Assembly (NCBI RefSeq): GCF_000425205.1 | Contig: NZ_AULI01000020.1 | Coordinates: forward strand, 1-50,341 | Source of the DNA: Pontibacillus halophilus JSM 076056 = DSM 19796 | GTDB lineage: Bacteria; Bacillota; Bacilli; Bacillales; BH030062 | Direction of reading: 5' to 3' | Length of the DNA: 50,341 nucleotides | Part shown: positions 1 to 6,891 of the stretch, in pieces | Layout of the letters: every line of letters begins with the position of its first letter | Numbering within the stretch: the first letter of the stretch is position 1 | Made by a program: the position numbers and the translations under genes | The notes under the pieces: model-generated | Told to the model about the DNA's origin: nothing | Seen by the model: only the letters and a program-made list of their open reading frames with translations | The model's database searches: none

Positions 1-291
1 CAGTTTAGGAACCGTTTTAAAAAAGTAGATCTAATTATTTTAGATGAGATGGGATACATTCCATTCAGTAAAGAAGGAGCCGAGCTTCTATTTCAACTCA
101 TCACCGATTGGTACGAGCAGAAGAGCATCATTATCACTTCAAATTTGGAATTTAGTCAGTGGAATCGAATATTTGTAGACTCGAGGCTAACAGCAGCTTT
201 AGTTGATCGTGTCATACACCACGCTCATGTACTTACATTTTCAGGAGATAGCTACCGGGTTAGCCATGCATTATCCAGACAAAACTACTAA
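1..291 (+). CDS. istB: IS21-family helper ATPase IstB, C-terminal part
   Basis: The frame is open from base 1 to a TAA at 289-291 and encodes the last 96 residues of an IstB-type AAA+ ATPase, which helps the IstA transposase choose and capture target DNA. A Walker B motif (LIILDEMGY) lies near residues 11-19, and the family ending GDSYRVSHA is present. The N-terminal Walker A half lies outside the window. The same protein end is encoded on the other strand at 50051-50341. The cut is made by the window edge, so the gene may be intact in the genome. Confidence 0.9.
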   Translation, partial: QFRNRFKKVDLIILDEMGYIPFSKEGAELLFQLITDWYEQKSIIITSNLEFSQWNRIFVDSRLTAALVDRVIHHAHVLTFSGDSYRVSHALSRQNY

Positions 292-358
292 AAATATCGG
301 CTGGCAAGCTTATGTATTTTTCATTGCATTATTATGTACTTTTCTCTTGCAAAACACA
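1..358 (+). mobile_element. IS21-family element, right end, copy 1
   Basis: This is the 3' part of istB plus about 67 bp of noncoding terminus ending in ...GCAAAACACA. IS21 elements end in CA, and identity with the copy at 49984-50341 stops here (base 360 differs). The element inserted into a toxin gene, because the next bases continue in frame with a nuclease toxin tip. The exact last base is uncertain by 1-2 nt. Confidence 0.85.
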
Positions 359-639
359 CTAATACGCCTGGTAAAGAGAGCACAGACCATGCCGGGCATT
401 TGGCTGCAGATAGATTCTGAGGGTCTCCTAATTACGATAATTTAGTTTCTCAGTCAAGCAATGTTAATCTGAGTGAGTATAAGAGGTTAGAAAACAAATG
501 GGCAAAAGCAATAATAGAAGGAAAGAATGTTTCTGTTAATGTTAAAGTTAATTACAATGGTGATGATCAAAGACCAGCAAGTTTTGAAATAAAGTATGTA
601 ATTGACGGTGTTGTGAAAAAAAGAGAATTAGAAAACTAG
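359..639 (+). pseudogene. Nuclease toxin C-terminal tip, truncated by IS and with a stop
   Basis: Read from 361, this frame encodes the tip of a DNA/RNA non-specific endonuclease toxin closely similar to the last 95 or so residues of the LXG toxin at 43704-45725. Shared motifs are DHAGHLA.DRF, YDNLVSQ and a KY.IDG ending. A TGA at 418-420 replaces the first Gly codon of the DRFGG motif. The N-terminal part is gone because the IS21 element joins at 358/359. The adjacent downstream gene is the matching YezG-type immunity gene, so this is a dead toxin that left a live immunity gene. Confidence 0.85.
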
Positions 640-651
640 AGGTGAAGTAAC

Positions 652-1116
652 GTGGGAAAAGTATTTGAAGACTACTTGGCTGAACTGCAAGTTGATATGG
701 TAGCTATTTGTTTGGAGTATGTTGAAGATAAAGCTGAAGACATCTTTATTTATTGTTCATATGAACCCAAGGTATATGCGTTTGATGTCTTTTATAAGAT
801 AAATGGAAACTTAGTGCTCAAGCATAATTTGAATGATGCGATAGATGGTACTGGAGGTTCTAATAAATACGACACTTCAGAAGAAAGACAAGAAGCAATG
901 TTAGACATTGGTTTAAAGAACCTCAAGGAAATTAATAAAACCTGTGAAGATTTTGGGAGACAGATGCCTACAGAAATAAAATTACACTACAATGTTAGTA
1001 ATAATAGCTTAAAGGCGAGTTATAAGTATGACTTGATCTATTCAAATCACAATGATCTAATGTCTGACGATATATTTGATGATTGGTTTGAAGAAGTAAA
1101 CAATAGCATTTACTAA
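652..1116 (+). CDS. YezG-type (DUF600-like) immunity protein
   Basis: A 154-residue acidic protein starting with GTG, preceded by the ribosome binding site AGAGGTGA at 638-645. It is a close paralog of the proteins at 40446 and 45746. All three share the opening F-E-D-x-x-x-E-L-Q-x-D-M, the motif MPTE(I/M)KL near residue 105 and the ending DxWFEEV. YezG family proteins are cytoplasmic antitoxins that neutralise the nuclease domain of LXG toxins secreted by the type VII system. It directly follows the toxin-tip remnant, the usual order. It may still protect against toxin made by sibling cells. Family assignment is by recalled similarity. Confidence 0.8.
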   Translation: MGKVFEDYLAELQVDMVAICLEYVEDKAEDIFIYCSYEPKVYAFDVFYKINGNLVLKHNLNDAIDGTGGSNKYDTSEERQEAMLDIGLKNLKEINKTCEDFGRQMPTEIKLHYNVSNNSLKASYKYDLIYSNHNDLMSDDIFDDWFEEVNNSIY

Positions 1117-1197
1117 TAAGATTAGACAGATAATTAGATAATCTAGAAACAACCCAAAAGGTTTTAGTGCGTTTATTTCATATTATTACCATTGTAT

Positions 1198-1231
1198 GAG
1201 AAAGCTGCGAAGTCCTCTTCGCAGCTTTCTC
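1198..1231. terminator. Bidirectional terminator, yezG-like / yqfW-like
   Basis: A perfect 15-bp inverted repeat (1198-1212 with 1217-1231) has a 4-base loop and T-rich flanks. It lies between convergent genes. Confidence 0.8.
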
Positions 1232-1243
1232 TTCCTCATTCCC

Positions 1244-1807
1244 TTACAACCCTAACTCCCGCTTAAACTCATACCAATCCGTCACGCGCGGAAGTTCAAG
1301 GTGGCGGTTATACGCCTGGTCTCGCACATAGACAGAAGTGCGGAGGTCAGATAGTGTGTCAAGCACTGCTGGTTTGTCGTCTACATAATAGTCTAGATCA
1401 AGTTCCTGTATAATATGAAGTTTCTCGTCATCATTCATGCCGTAATAGAAGTGGTCATCCTGAACAGGGAAGCCTTGTTCCTTCATCCATTCTTTCGTAC
1501 GTTCACCGAATTCTTTAAAGCGAGCAGTGATGTAGTAGATCTCATGACCTTTCTCGGCTAGTTCATTTAATACCTCAAGGGAGCCTTTAAATGGGGAGCA
1601 GTTCGTGAAGAAGATTTCCTCTACATGGTCCATCCACATTTGGCGACCTTCCTCTTCATTTAAGCCGAATAACTCATGAATCTCTAGTCGCTTAAAGTCA
1701 TCTAAGCGCTCCACAGGTACTTCTTGCTCAAGCTTCTGTTGATAAATGGAGAACGCATGTCCACGCAAATTTATTAATGTATCATCAATGTCGAATCCGA
1801 ATTTCAT
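1244..1807 (-). CDS. 5'-nucleotidase, NT5C/YqfW-like (HAD family)
   Basis: A 187-residue HAD-superfamily phosphatase. Motif I is FDIDDT near residues 4-9 (Asp nucleophile and Asp acid/base), motif II is YYITAR, and the acidic motif IV is DDKP. These are typical of the 5'(3')-deoxyribonucleotidase NT5C group, which includes Bacillus YqfW. The reaction is presumably dephosphorylation of a nucleoside monophosphate in the cytoplasm. The start at 1807 is chosen because a GAGG site precedes it and the HAD motif normally begins within the first residues; the frame is open 18 codons further upstream. The gene ends at a shared terminator. Confidence 0.8.
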   Translation of the reverse strand: MKFGFDIDDTLINLRGHAFSIYQQKLEQEVPVERLDDFKRLEIHELFGLNEEEGRQMWMDHVEEIFFTNCSPFKGSLEVLNELAEKGHEIYYITARFKEFGERTKEWMKEQGFPVQDDHFYYGMNDDEKLHIIQELDLDYYVDDKPAVLDTLSDLRTSVYVRDQAYNRHLELPRVTDWYEFKRELGL

Positions 1808-1913
1808 GGTCGGTAGCCTCATTTCCTGCTGTTCTAGTTTGTATGGAATAAAGCGTACCATGTATAGAGGGAAGTATCAATCAAGCAAGGGGAAAGGGGG
1901 AACCTATACAATT

Positions 1914-2217
1914 GGAAAAAGCGGACCAGGTCGTCACCCAGTCCGCTTTTGTGTATCTTTCGGAAAAATCATTTTTTGATTAACTTGCTGTTGATTTGCA
2001 AGTATTGGTTGCTTACCAATGTTGCCGCGGTTGAATATAAATTCTACATGGTAGTTTTTGTTCACTCAAACGACGCAATCCCTACCTCTATTGCATCCTT
2101 ACAGCTCCGAAGCTGATCCAGTGTGATCGAGTGACAAAACGTAGCAGAATGCCAGTCTCATTCACATCACTCTTTCTTTTTCCGATTTCTATCGTTGCCT
2201 GTAACTGAAGCAACAAT
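1914..2217 (-). ncRNA. Putative structured leader or small RNA
   Basis: The predicted transcript is about 300 nt, from the consensus promoter at 2223-2251 to the terminator at 1917-1950. Its first bases form an 8-bp hairpin (2210-2217 with 2191-2198, one G-U pair). Further on, a CAGCT-TTCG-AGCTG hairpin is visible, and GAGTGA can pair with TCACTC. It ends about 110 bp before the nucleotidase start, so it may be an attenuator leader or an independent small RNA. I could not match it to a riboswitch class; the T-box AGGGTGGxACCGCG motif is absent. Confidence 0.45.
1917..1950 (-). terminator. Rho-independent terminator of the minus-strand transcript
   Basis: Ten-base arms AAAAGCGGAC (1917-1926) and GTCCGCTTTT (1941-1950) form a hairpin. 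On the minus strand it runs directly into a short T run. It lies upstream of the nucleotidase coding region. Confidence 0.7.
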
Positions 2218-2222
2218 AGTTC

Positions 2223-2251
2223 ATTATATACGCTAAATTCTAAAGTGTCAA
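2223..2251 (-). promoter_or_regulatory. Perfect sigma-A consensus promoter
   Basis: On the minus strand TTGACA (2251-2246) is followed by exactly 17 bases and TATAAT (2228-2223). Both hexamers match the vegetative consensus perfectly, which is rare and suggests an abundant or tightly controlled transcript. Confidence 0.8.
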
Positions 2252-2339
2252 CGTCTAAAATGGAGTGATGTTAATCGTTGTAGATACAACGTATGTCATT
2301 TATGACTCCCACTACTTATCATACCCTTATGGAACATTC

Positions 2340-2549
2340 TTAAACCTTGTCTTTATGTTCGTGATGATAATCTTCCTTATACTCTTCCTCACTCAATGAA
2401 TCATCCTTCTCATGCGAACCATCTTCCTGTTCCTCTAATTCAATCTTCAAATCCGTATTTGGTACGTCATCAATGAGCCTTTCCTTTTTCTTCTTCTCTT
2501 CGAAACTTTCTTGATCATTGTTCAAAGTTCTATCATTTTCGTTGCTCAC
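2340..2549 (-). CDS. Small acidic hypothetical protein
   Basis: A 69-residue, strongly hydrophilic protein rich in Glu, Asp and Lys, with no membrane segment or cysteine. It starts with GTG behind the good ribosome site GGAGGT, which supports expression. Its ending (HHEHKDK) is His-rich. I do not recognise a family. Low complexity and high charge suggest an intrinsically disordered protein. Confidence 0.55.
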   Translation of the reverse strand: MSNENDRTLNNDQESFEEKKKKERLIDDVPNTDLKIELEEQEDGSHEKDDSLSEEEYKEDYHHEHKDKV

Positions 2550-2687
2550 CGCGATACCTCCATATTATTAAATGGTATTCTTTACCTTATGTGAAACGTT
2601 CATAAACCTCTCAATGCTTTATACGTTTGAAACCTTGAAAATGTGATATCCTCTATTATAAGAATGCTAGACTGCGAGGGACTCACA

Positions 2688-3275
2688 TTGAGAAGAATTT
2701 GGAATGCGATTGGTCTATTAATTATTATGGTCAGCATGGCCATTTTTCTACTATACGTCGTACCCACCATTGACGACATCTTCACTACGAGCACTCTGAA
2801 ACAAGAAGATGTCCCTATTCCGACAGAACTCCACCCTAAAGTTGAAGAAGCCAAACAAACCTTGATACAAAGAGCCGAAGCTAAGGACATTACAATTGTC
2901 ATTACAGATGGTCATCGAACTGAAGCTGAACAAGACGAGCTCTACCAACAAGGACGGTCAGAACCTGGCAATATTGTCACCTACGCCTCTGGTGGTGAAT
3001 CCTATCATAACTACGGCTTAGCCATAGACTTTGCGTTAAGAGTAGATAATGGAGAAGTCGTCTGGGATATGCAGCGTGATGGGAACGGCAACGGAGAATC
3101 AGATTGGATGGAAGTCGTTGCGATTGCCAAGGACCTTGGATTTGAATGGGGAGGAGATTGGACTTCGTTTAAAGATTATCCTCACTTGCAAATGGATTTC
3201 GGGCTAACGATTAGGGAGTTGAAGTATGGTGAGAGACCGGAGATTGAGGGTTATGCCGCGAACGACGAGGAATAG
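2688..3275 (+). CDS. M15 peptidoglycan peptidase, CwlK-like
   Basis: A 195-residue membrane-anchored peptidase. One N-terminal hydrophobic segment (residues about 8-25) is followed by an M15 peptidase domain. Zinc-site motifs are visible: SYHNYGLAIDFAL (the SxHxxGxAxD signature) and GGDWTSFKDYPHLQMD. The closest recalled family is Bacillus CwlK, which cleaves the L-Ala-D-Glu bond of cell wall peptides; D-Ala-D-Ala carboxypeptidase is the alternative. The TTG at 2688 is chosen because a GAGGG site precedes it; the frame is open from 2643. A second, inactivated copy lies at 5641-6231. Confidence 0.8.
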   Translation: MRRIWNAIGLLIIMVSMAIFLLYVVPTIDDIFTTSTLKQEDVPIPTELHPKVEEAKQTLIQRAEAKDITIVITDGHRTEAEQDELYQQGRSEPGNIVTYASGGESYHNYGLAIDFALRVDNGEVVWDMQRDGNGNGESDWMEVVAIAKDLGFEWGGDWTSFKDYPHLQMDFGLTIRELKYGERPEIEGYAANDEE

Positions 3276-3307
3276 ACGTTTTGTTAGTAAGTTCATAGAT
3301 TACACTA

Positions 3308-3340
3308 AAGAGACTATCCATAAGATGGAGGTCTTTTTTT
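3308..3340 (+). terminator. Terminator after the CwlK-like gene
   Basis: An imperfect hairpin (AGACTATCCAT with ATGGAGGTCT) is followed by a run of seven T. Confidence 0.7.
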
Positions 3341-4118
3341 GATATTAGAGAATGCACGATGACTCAAATCACTCTATGATAAGTAAGGTGTATAAATATA
3401 TTCACCTAAACATTACTTTTAAGGGGAAACTTGAAGACTCAATTTAGTGTTTCTACGAGGAAAATCATCTAAACTATTAGTGAAATATAAGACCTTAATT
3501 GGCAATCATTAAGATAAGTCCCGAAATTTAGAATAATAAATTAGTGACGTCTACTACCGGCTATTTATTGGATAGCTATCTAGAAATGAATGTAGAGTAA
3601 GGAATGATTACAACAAGGAGGTATTTTCTTTGAAGTGATTGAGGGTGGGACGCTATTGTAGACTTGTTTACTGGCCTAGTAATATTGATTATAGCAGTGT
3701 TCACCGATTTGCCGAGTGTAATGGAATAGGTCTATCACATTGTTATGAATCCCATTCAAAAAGGGGAATTCATGCTGAACATATTTAAAGAAACTGGGAG
3801 CAGGAATATACATATAGAACTGCATCACTCAGGGTAGGAATAGGGATGGGTTTTGCAATATCTAAAGTGGCTAGATCATATGAAATAGTTGACGTAAGAA
3901 ATTGATTCAAGAGTTAGGCTCTCTTCACTATCGAAGACAATACTTTTGATGAACACTATTTTAATGCACTTGAAGGTCCCTTTGGCTACCGCCTTATCGT
4001 AAGGCATATTTTTAAGAGTATGGAACTCTTTTATTCTTCGGCAACCAGTGGCCGCACGTAAAAAATGGTTAGCAAAAGCGAAAAAAACGACGAGAGTGGG
4101 TGTGTTTCGCGCTCCTTT
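3341..4118. other. Gene-free, probably decayed interval
   Basis: There is no open frame of useful length in about 780 bp. The only gene-like trace is a strong ribosome site (AAGGAGG, 3615-3621) followed by a broken small hydrophobic frame (3635-3729). Near the right end is a weak hairpin-plus-T structure at about 4096-4120. The rest looks like old decayed coding sequence. Confidence 0.5.
3635..3729 (+). pseudogene. Possible frameshifted small membrane protein
   Basis: GTG at 3635 (VIEGGTLL, then stop) lies behind an AAGGAGG site. A second frame from 3658 continues as a hydrophobic segment (VDLFTGLVILIIAVFTDLPS) and ends at 3729. Joining the two frames gives a plausible one-helix peptide of about 31 residues. 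The spacing from the ribosome site is long, so this is tentative. Confidence 0.25.
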
Positions 4119-4147
4119 TTGTCGTATCTACAAAATTGTGGTAAAAT
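4119..4147 (+). promoter_or_regulatory. Sigma-A promoter of the SNase-like lipoprotein gene
   Basis: TTGTCG (4119-4124), a 17-base spacer and TAAAAT (4142-4147), with TG one base upstream of the -10 hexamer (extended -10). Transcription should start near 4154, giving a leader of about 80 nt. Confidence 0.6.
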
Positions 4148-4234
4148 TGTCAGGATTTAAAGCGCTTGGATCGCACGTGTGAATCATACGGAGAGTCAGC
4201 CTTTGAATCCAAAAAGAAAAAGGAGAGGGTACGA

Positions 4235-4942
4235 ATGAAAGAAAATGCGAATGCACGTCATCAACGACGCTCATGGTCGCAATTCATCGCCTTCTTGTCA
4301 CTTCTGGCAATCATCCTGTTGGTCGGATGTAGCAATTCTTCCGCGAGTGAGCCGGAAGATGCGGCGGATGAGCCGACAACAGAGACGGATACAGAAGAAG
4401 TAGCAAAGCAGGAGAAAGAGGAATTGCCGACCCGTGAAGAGGTTGATGCGGAAAACGGCGATCCGGATTACGATGGATTGGTCGAGCGTGATTTGGTAGA
4501 CATTACAGAAGAAGTCGCGATTTCTGAAATCATCGATGGTGACACCGCTGTGGTGGAAGGGGAAAAGGGAAAGGAGACGGTCAGTCTCGCCTTGATAGAC
4601 GCTCCGGAGCTCACGCTGCCGGATGGAAGCCAGGACGATAACTTGGGTTTGAAAGCTAATGATGTTTTAAGCAACTTGAATGGAAGTACCGTACTGATTG
4701 AGCGGACGGGTGCGACAGACGATAAAGGTCATGAACTTGTCCATTTTTGGTCACGAAACAACAATTACTATTACAATTTCAATAAATTAATGCTGAAAAA
4801 AGGGATCGCCCGCGTAAATGCGCCGAGCCCTGATGTAAAATACCTGGACGAATTTAATGAAGCTGAATCCGAAGCGAAAGCGGAGGAAGAAGACATATGG
4901 GGGATCGATGGGTATGTTACAGAAGATGGTTTTGAGCAGTAA
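4235..4942 (+). CDS. SNase-like (thermonuclease fold) lipoprotein, probably inactive
   Basis: A 235-residue exported lipoprotein. It has a basic N-terminus, a hydrophobic stretch and a lipobox LVGC, then an acidic low-complexity linker of about 70 residues and a staphylococcal-nuclease-like domain. Conserved SNase features are visible: IIDGDTA, IDAPE and a KKGIARV helix. The catalytic arginines are not. The usual V-R-L before the IDxPE motif reads V-S-L, and the second Arg (usually D-x-Y-G-R) reads D-K-G-H. Nuclease activity is therefore unlikely, and a binding role on the outer membrane face is possible. The start at 4235 has the site AGGAGAGGG; the frame is open from 4166. Confidence 0.75.
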   Translation: MKENANARHQRRSWSQFIAFLSLLAIILLVGCSNSSASEPEDAADEPTTETDTEEVAKQEKEELPTREEVDAENGDPDYDGLVERDLVDITEEVAISEIIDGDTAVVEGEKGKETVSLALIDAPELTLPDGSQDDNLGLKANDVLSNLNGSTVLIERTGATDDKGHELVHFWSRNNNYYYNFNKLMLKKGIARVNAPSPDVKYLDEFNEAESEAKAEEEDIWGIDGYVTEDGFEQ

Positions 4943-5003
4943 AGCTGTACGTTAGACATGCATGGGGGCATGGCGGGTCACATTAGGAAAAGGGGTGATG
5001 TGC

Positions 5004-5126
5004 ATGACTGTTGCTCAAGCCGTACGTCCGAATCGACCATTAACGAGAAGCACAAGAGGAACAAACGGAGCAAACGAGACACAGACAAATACACAACCTA
5101 AGAGACGCACGGGATATAAGAGATAA
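5004..5126 (+). CDS. Small basic hypothetical protein
   Basis: A 40-residue protein beginning MTVAQAVRPNRPL, rich in Arg, Thr and Asn and ending in KRRTGYKR. It has an ATG start behind AAAAGGGG. There is no hydrophobic segment. It precedes the small membrane frame at 5146, and the two may form a pair ending at the terminator at 5394. I do not recognise it. Confidence 0.4.
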   Translation: MTVAQAVRPNRPLTRSTRGTNGANETQTNTQPKRRTGYKR

Positions 5127-5145
5127 TAGAGAGAGCCGGACGGAA

Positions 5146-5364
5146 GTGCATGGAGAACGGAGGGAGCTCAAACAGAATGCTGCCCCTATCCAGTTCATCA
5201 AGGTCATGTTCTTCGTCGTTGTCGTCTCACCGGGTGCGTTCTGGCTTTTGAGGGAAGAACCCTCAGCGAAAAGACTTGAGCGCCCGCAAGGAGCAAACAC
5301 GCAGGTCTTCTTTGAAGAGAAGGTGACAAACAGTACGAACACGGGCATTCTCCGTGGGCAGTAA
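5146..5364 (+). CDS. Small hypothetical protein with one membrane segment
   Basis: A 72-residue frame with a GTG start and one hydrophobic segment (IQFIKVMFFVVVVSP, residues about 15-35), followed by a polar tail. No strong ribosome site precedes it, and the frame is open upstream to 5044, so the start is uncertain. It ends 30 bp before a good terminator, which supports transcription. Family not recognised. Confidence 0.35.
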   Translation: MHGERRELKQNAAPIQFIKVMFFVVVVSPGAFWLLREEPSAKRLERPQGANTQVFFEEKVTNSTNTGILRGQ

Positions 5365-5393
5365 AAAGGCGTAACAGAATAAGAGAGTATTAG

Positions 5394-5424
5394 GCACAAG
5401 GCGCCCACGCCCTGTGCTTTTTTT
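5394..5424 (+). terminator. Rho-independent terminator
   Basis: A GC-rich hairpin (GCACAAGGCG with CGCCCTGTGC) is followed by seven T. Confidence 0.85.
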
Positions 5425-5445
5425 GCGTGTACTAGACTCCAAGGT

Positions 5446-5538
5446 GTGACTTATCGAATGAAGCATAGTTAAAAGTTTTTCCAGAAGAGGTGTAAAAGTT
5501 CAAAGAGCGGCAAGTGTAAAGATCAAAATTACGTCTAC
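5446..5538 (+). mobile_element. IS21-type element, 3'-end remnant
   Basis: TTATCGAATGAAGCA matches the IstB ending (SYRMKH). It is followed by the terminal repeats GTGTAAAAGTTC and AGTGTAAAG and ends ...ACGTCTACA. The fragment at 42425-42585 has the same ending in reverse orientation. It differs from the element at the window ends. The rest of the element is gone. Confidence 0.65.
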
Positions 5539-5640
5539 ACCCATCTTCCTGTTTATATTTTACATTTCTCTTAACATTTTCAAACAGATGAATGGGTCAA
5601 GATGTTTGGAGATTCCAAGATGTGAAGTTCTTTTGTTACA

Positions 5641-6231
5641 GACTTCGAGGATGTTGACAGTGGGGATGGCATCGGCCTCCTGATTGTGATGGTCAGCATA
5701 CCCATCTTTCTACTATATGTATTACCTACTATTGATGATGTCTTCACCTCATCTACACTGGAGCGTGAAGACGTCTCGATCCCCACAAAGCTCCACCCAC
5801 AAGTAAATGAAGCAAAGAACATTCTTATAGAAGAAACTCGAGCCAAAGGCATTGAAATTATGATCACAGACGGTCACTGAACGGAAGAAGAACAGGACAA
5901 TCTGTACCAACAAGCTCGCAGCGAATCCGGTAATATCGTGACGATCGCCAAGGGAGGCCAATCCTATCACAACTACGGCCTCGCCATCGATTTCGCACTA
6001 AAACTAGACAATGGCAACGTCGTCTGGGACCTAGACCGCGATGACAACAACAACGGTGAAGCAGACTGGATGGAAGTCGTAGCCATCGCCAAGGATCTAG
6101 GATTCGAGTGGGGAGGGGATTGGACCTCGTTCAAGGATTATCCTCATTTGCAGATGGACTTTGGGTTGTCGATCAGGGAGTTGCAGTATGGGAAGCGGCC
6201 AAAGGTGGAGGAGTATGCGAATAAGGAATAA
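5641..6231 (+). pseudogene. CwlK-like M15 peptidase, second copy, nonsense mutation
   Basis: This is a paralog of the 2688-3275 gene, colinear from the membrane segment to the C-terminus. The codon that is CGA (Arg, in TDGHR) in copy 1 is TGA here (5878-5880), a single C-to-T change. The downstream frame is intact through SYHNYGLAIDFAL and YPHLQMD to a TAA at 6229-6231. No start with a ribosome site is visible; copy 1's TTG region is not conserved here. The otherwise good preservation suggests recent inactivation, readthrough, or a still translated C-terminal fragment. Confidence 0.8.
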
Positions 6232-6592
6232 AAGAATCATAGATAAACGAGAGAACTATCCAATAGGATAGTTCTCTCGTTTAATAAATTAGAATTAGTT
6301 TATAAGTTGCATACTGTGACAGTAACTAGAATTTTTTGTAATTATAGTCGCTTTGATAAATAAAAAAGACTAGTTTTTAATATCTAGTTATTTAACAAAA
6401 TTTTTATATAAAATTAGCGGAAACGTTTAAGTTTAACTGGATTTTACATTAAATTTTCAAAATATATGTTACACTTTGTAAAAAGGTAGCAATTTATTAT
6501 ATGTTTGATTATATATAACAGGTAATTTGTTTCATTTATATTACAATTTGATACATATTACCTAATAAAGATGTAATAAGGGAAAAAATTGG
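6232..6592. other. AT-rich gene-free interval before the exopolysaccharide cluster
   Basis: Apart from the terminator at 6245-6282, no gene is visible. The stretch is very AT-rich and leads into the promoter at 6593-6621. It marks the border between housekeeping-like genes and the polysaccharide cluster. Confidence 0.5.
6245..6282 (+). terminator. Terminator after the CwlK pseudogene
   Basis: Perfect 17-bp arms (6245-6261 with 6266-6282) and a 4-base loop, with A-rich and T-rich flanks. It can act in both directions. Confidence 0.85.
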
Positions 6593-6621
6593 TTCTCAAG
6601 CTGTAAATAACTTGCTATAAT
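6593..6621 (+). promoter_or_regulatory. Extended -10 promoter of the exopolysaccharide cluster
   Basis: TGCTATAAT (6613-6621) gives a perfect -10 hexamer with the extended TGn. The -35 is weak (TTCTCA at 6593-6598 at 17-base spacing). Transcription should begin near 6627, exactly where the structured leader starts. Confidence 0.6.
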
Positions 6622-6626
6622 AAGAG

Positions 6627-6762
6627 CAACGCAAATTGTCGAGTGATAGAAATGGGTATTTAGGACTACTCAATTAAGAATTTCAATAATAAGTTTCTGT
6701 AAGAAAACTTTAACGCTGTAATACATATTGGTACCCTTATTTAATCACTCTACTTAGCGTTG
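6627..6762 (+). ncRNA. Structured leader, candidate epsC/EAR-type RNA
   Basis: Nested helices can be drawn. CAACGC (6627-6632) pairs with GCGTTG (6757-6762), GAGTGAT (6641-6647) with ATCACTC (6744-6750), GGGTA (6654-6658) with TACCC (6732-6736), and an inner hairpin AAGTTT (6691-6696) pairs with AAACTT (6705-6710). It begins at the predicted transcription start and lies about 130 nt upstream of an epsC-type gene. In Bacillales a conserved RNA (the epsC motif or EAR) sits upstream of epsC and promotes antitermination of long polysaccharide operons. The structure and position fit; sequence identity to the Rfam model could not be tested. Confidence 0.5.
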
Positions 6763-6891
6763 AAATTTACTAAGGGATTCAATCATCTTCAAAGAATCCA
6801 TTCTTGTCCATAAAGGGGGTTGAGAGTTGAGCGTAGTGTATCACGAAAGGTGCTTAGGTCGAATAGGCTTTAAAATTACTATTTTGATGAA

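Larger units (their letters stand above)
1..359. repeat. Terminal inverted repeat of the window (pairs with 49983-50341)
   Basis: Bases 1-359 match the reverse complement of 49983-50341 from end to end; base 360 no longer matches. The arms are two oppositely oriented copies of one IS21 end. Both window ends stop at the same base inside istB, which fits an assembly break at a multi-copy insertion sequence better than a biological telomere. Confidence 0.9.
1808..2339. other. Gene-free interval upstream of the nucleotidase
   Basis: There is no convincing gene in this 532-bp stretch. On the minus strand it holds a consensus promoter (2223-2251), a possible structured transcript and a terminator (1917-1950). 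A 25-codon GTG reading frame (VNETGILL...) lies inside the transcript but has only a weak ribosome site. Confidence 0.6.

Noticed and set aside
1914-2217. T-box leader
   Set aside because: The stretch contains CCGCGG and a terminator but lacks the AGGGTGGxACCGCG motif and the AGAGA distal stem I; reported only as an unclassified leader.
5040-5408. 122-codon minus-strand frame over the two small genes
   Set aside because: Low-complexity Ser/Cys/Leu composition, no ribosome site, and it starts inside the terminator of the plus strand.
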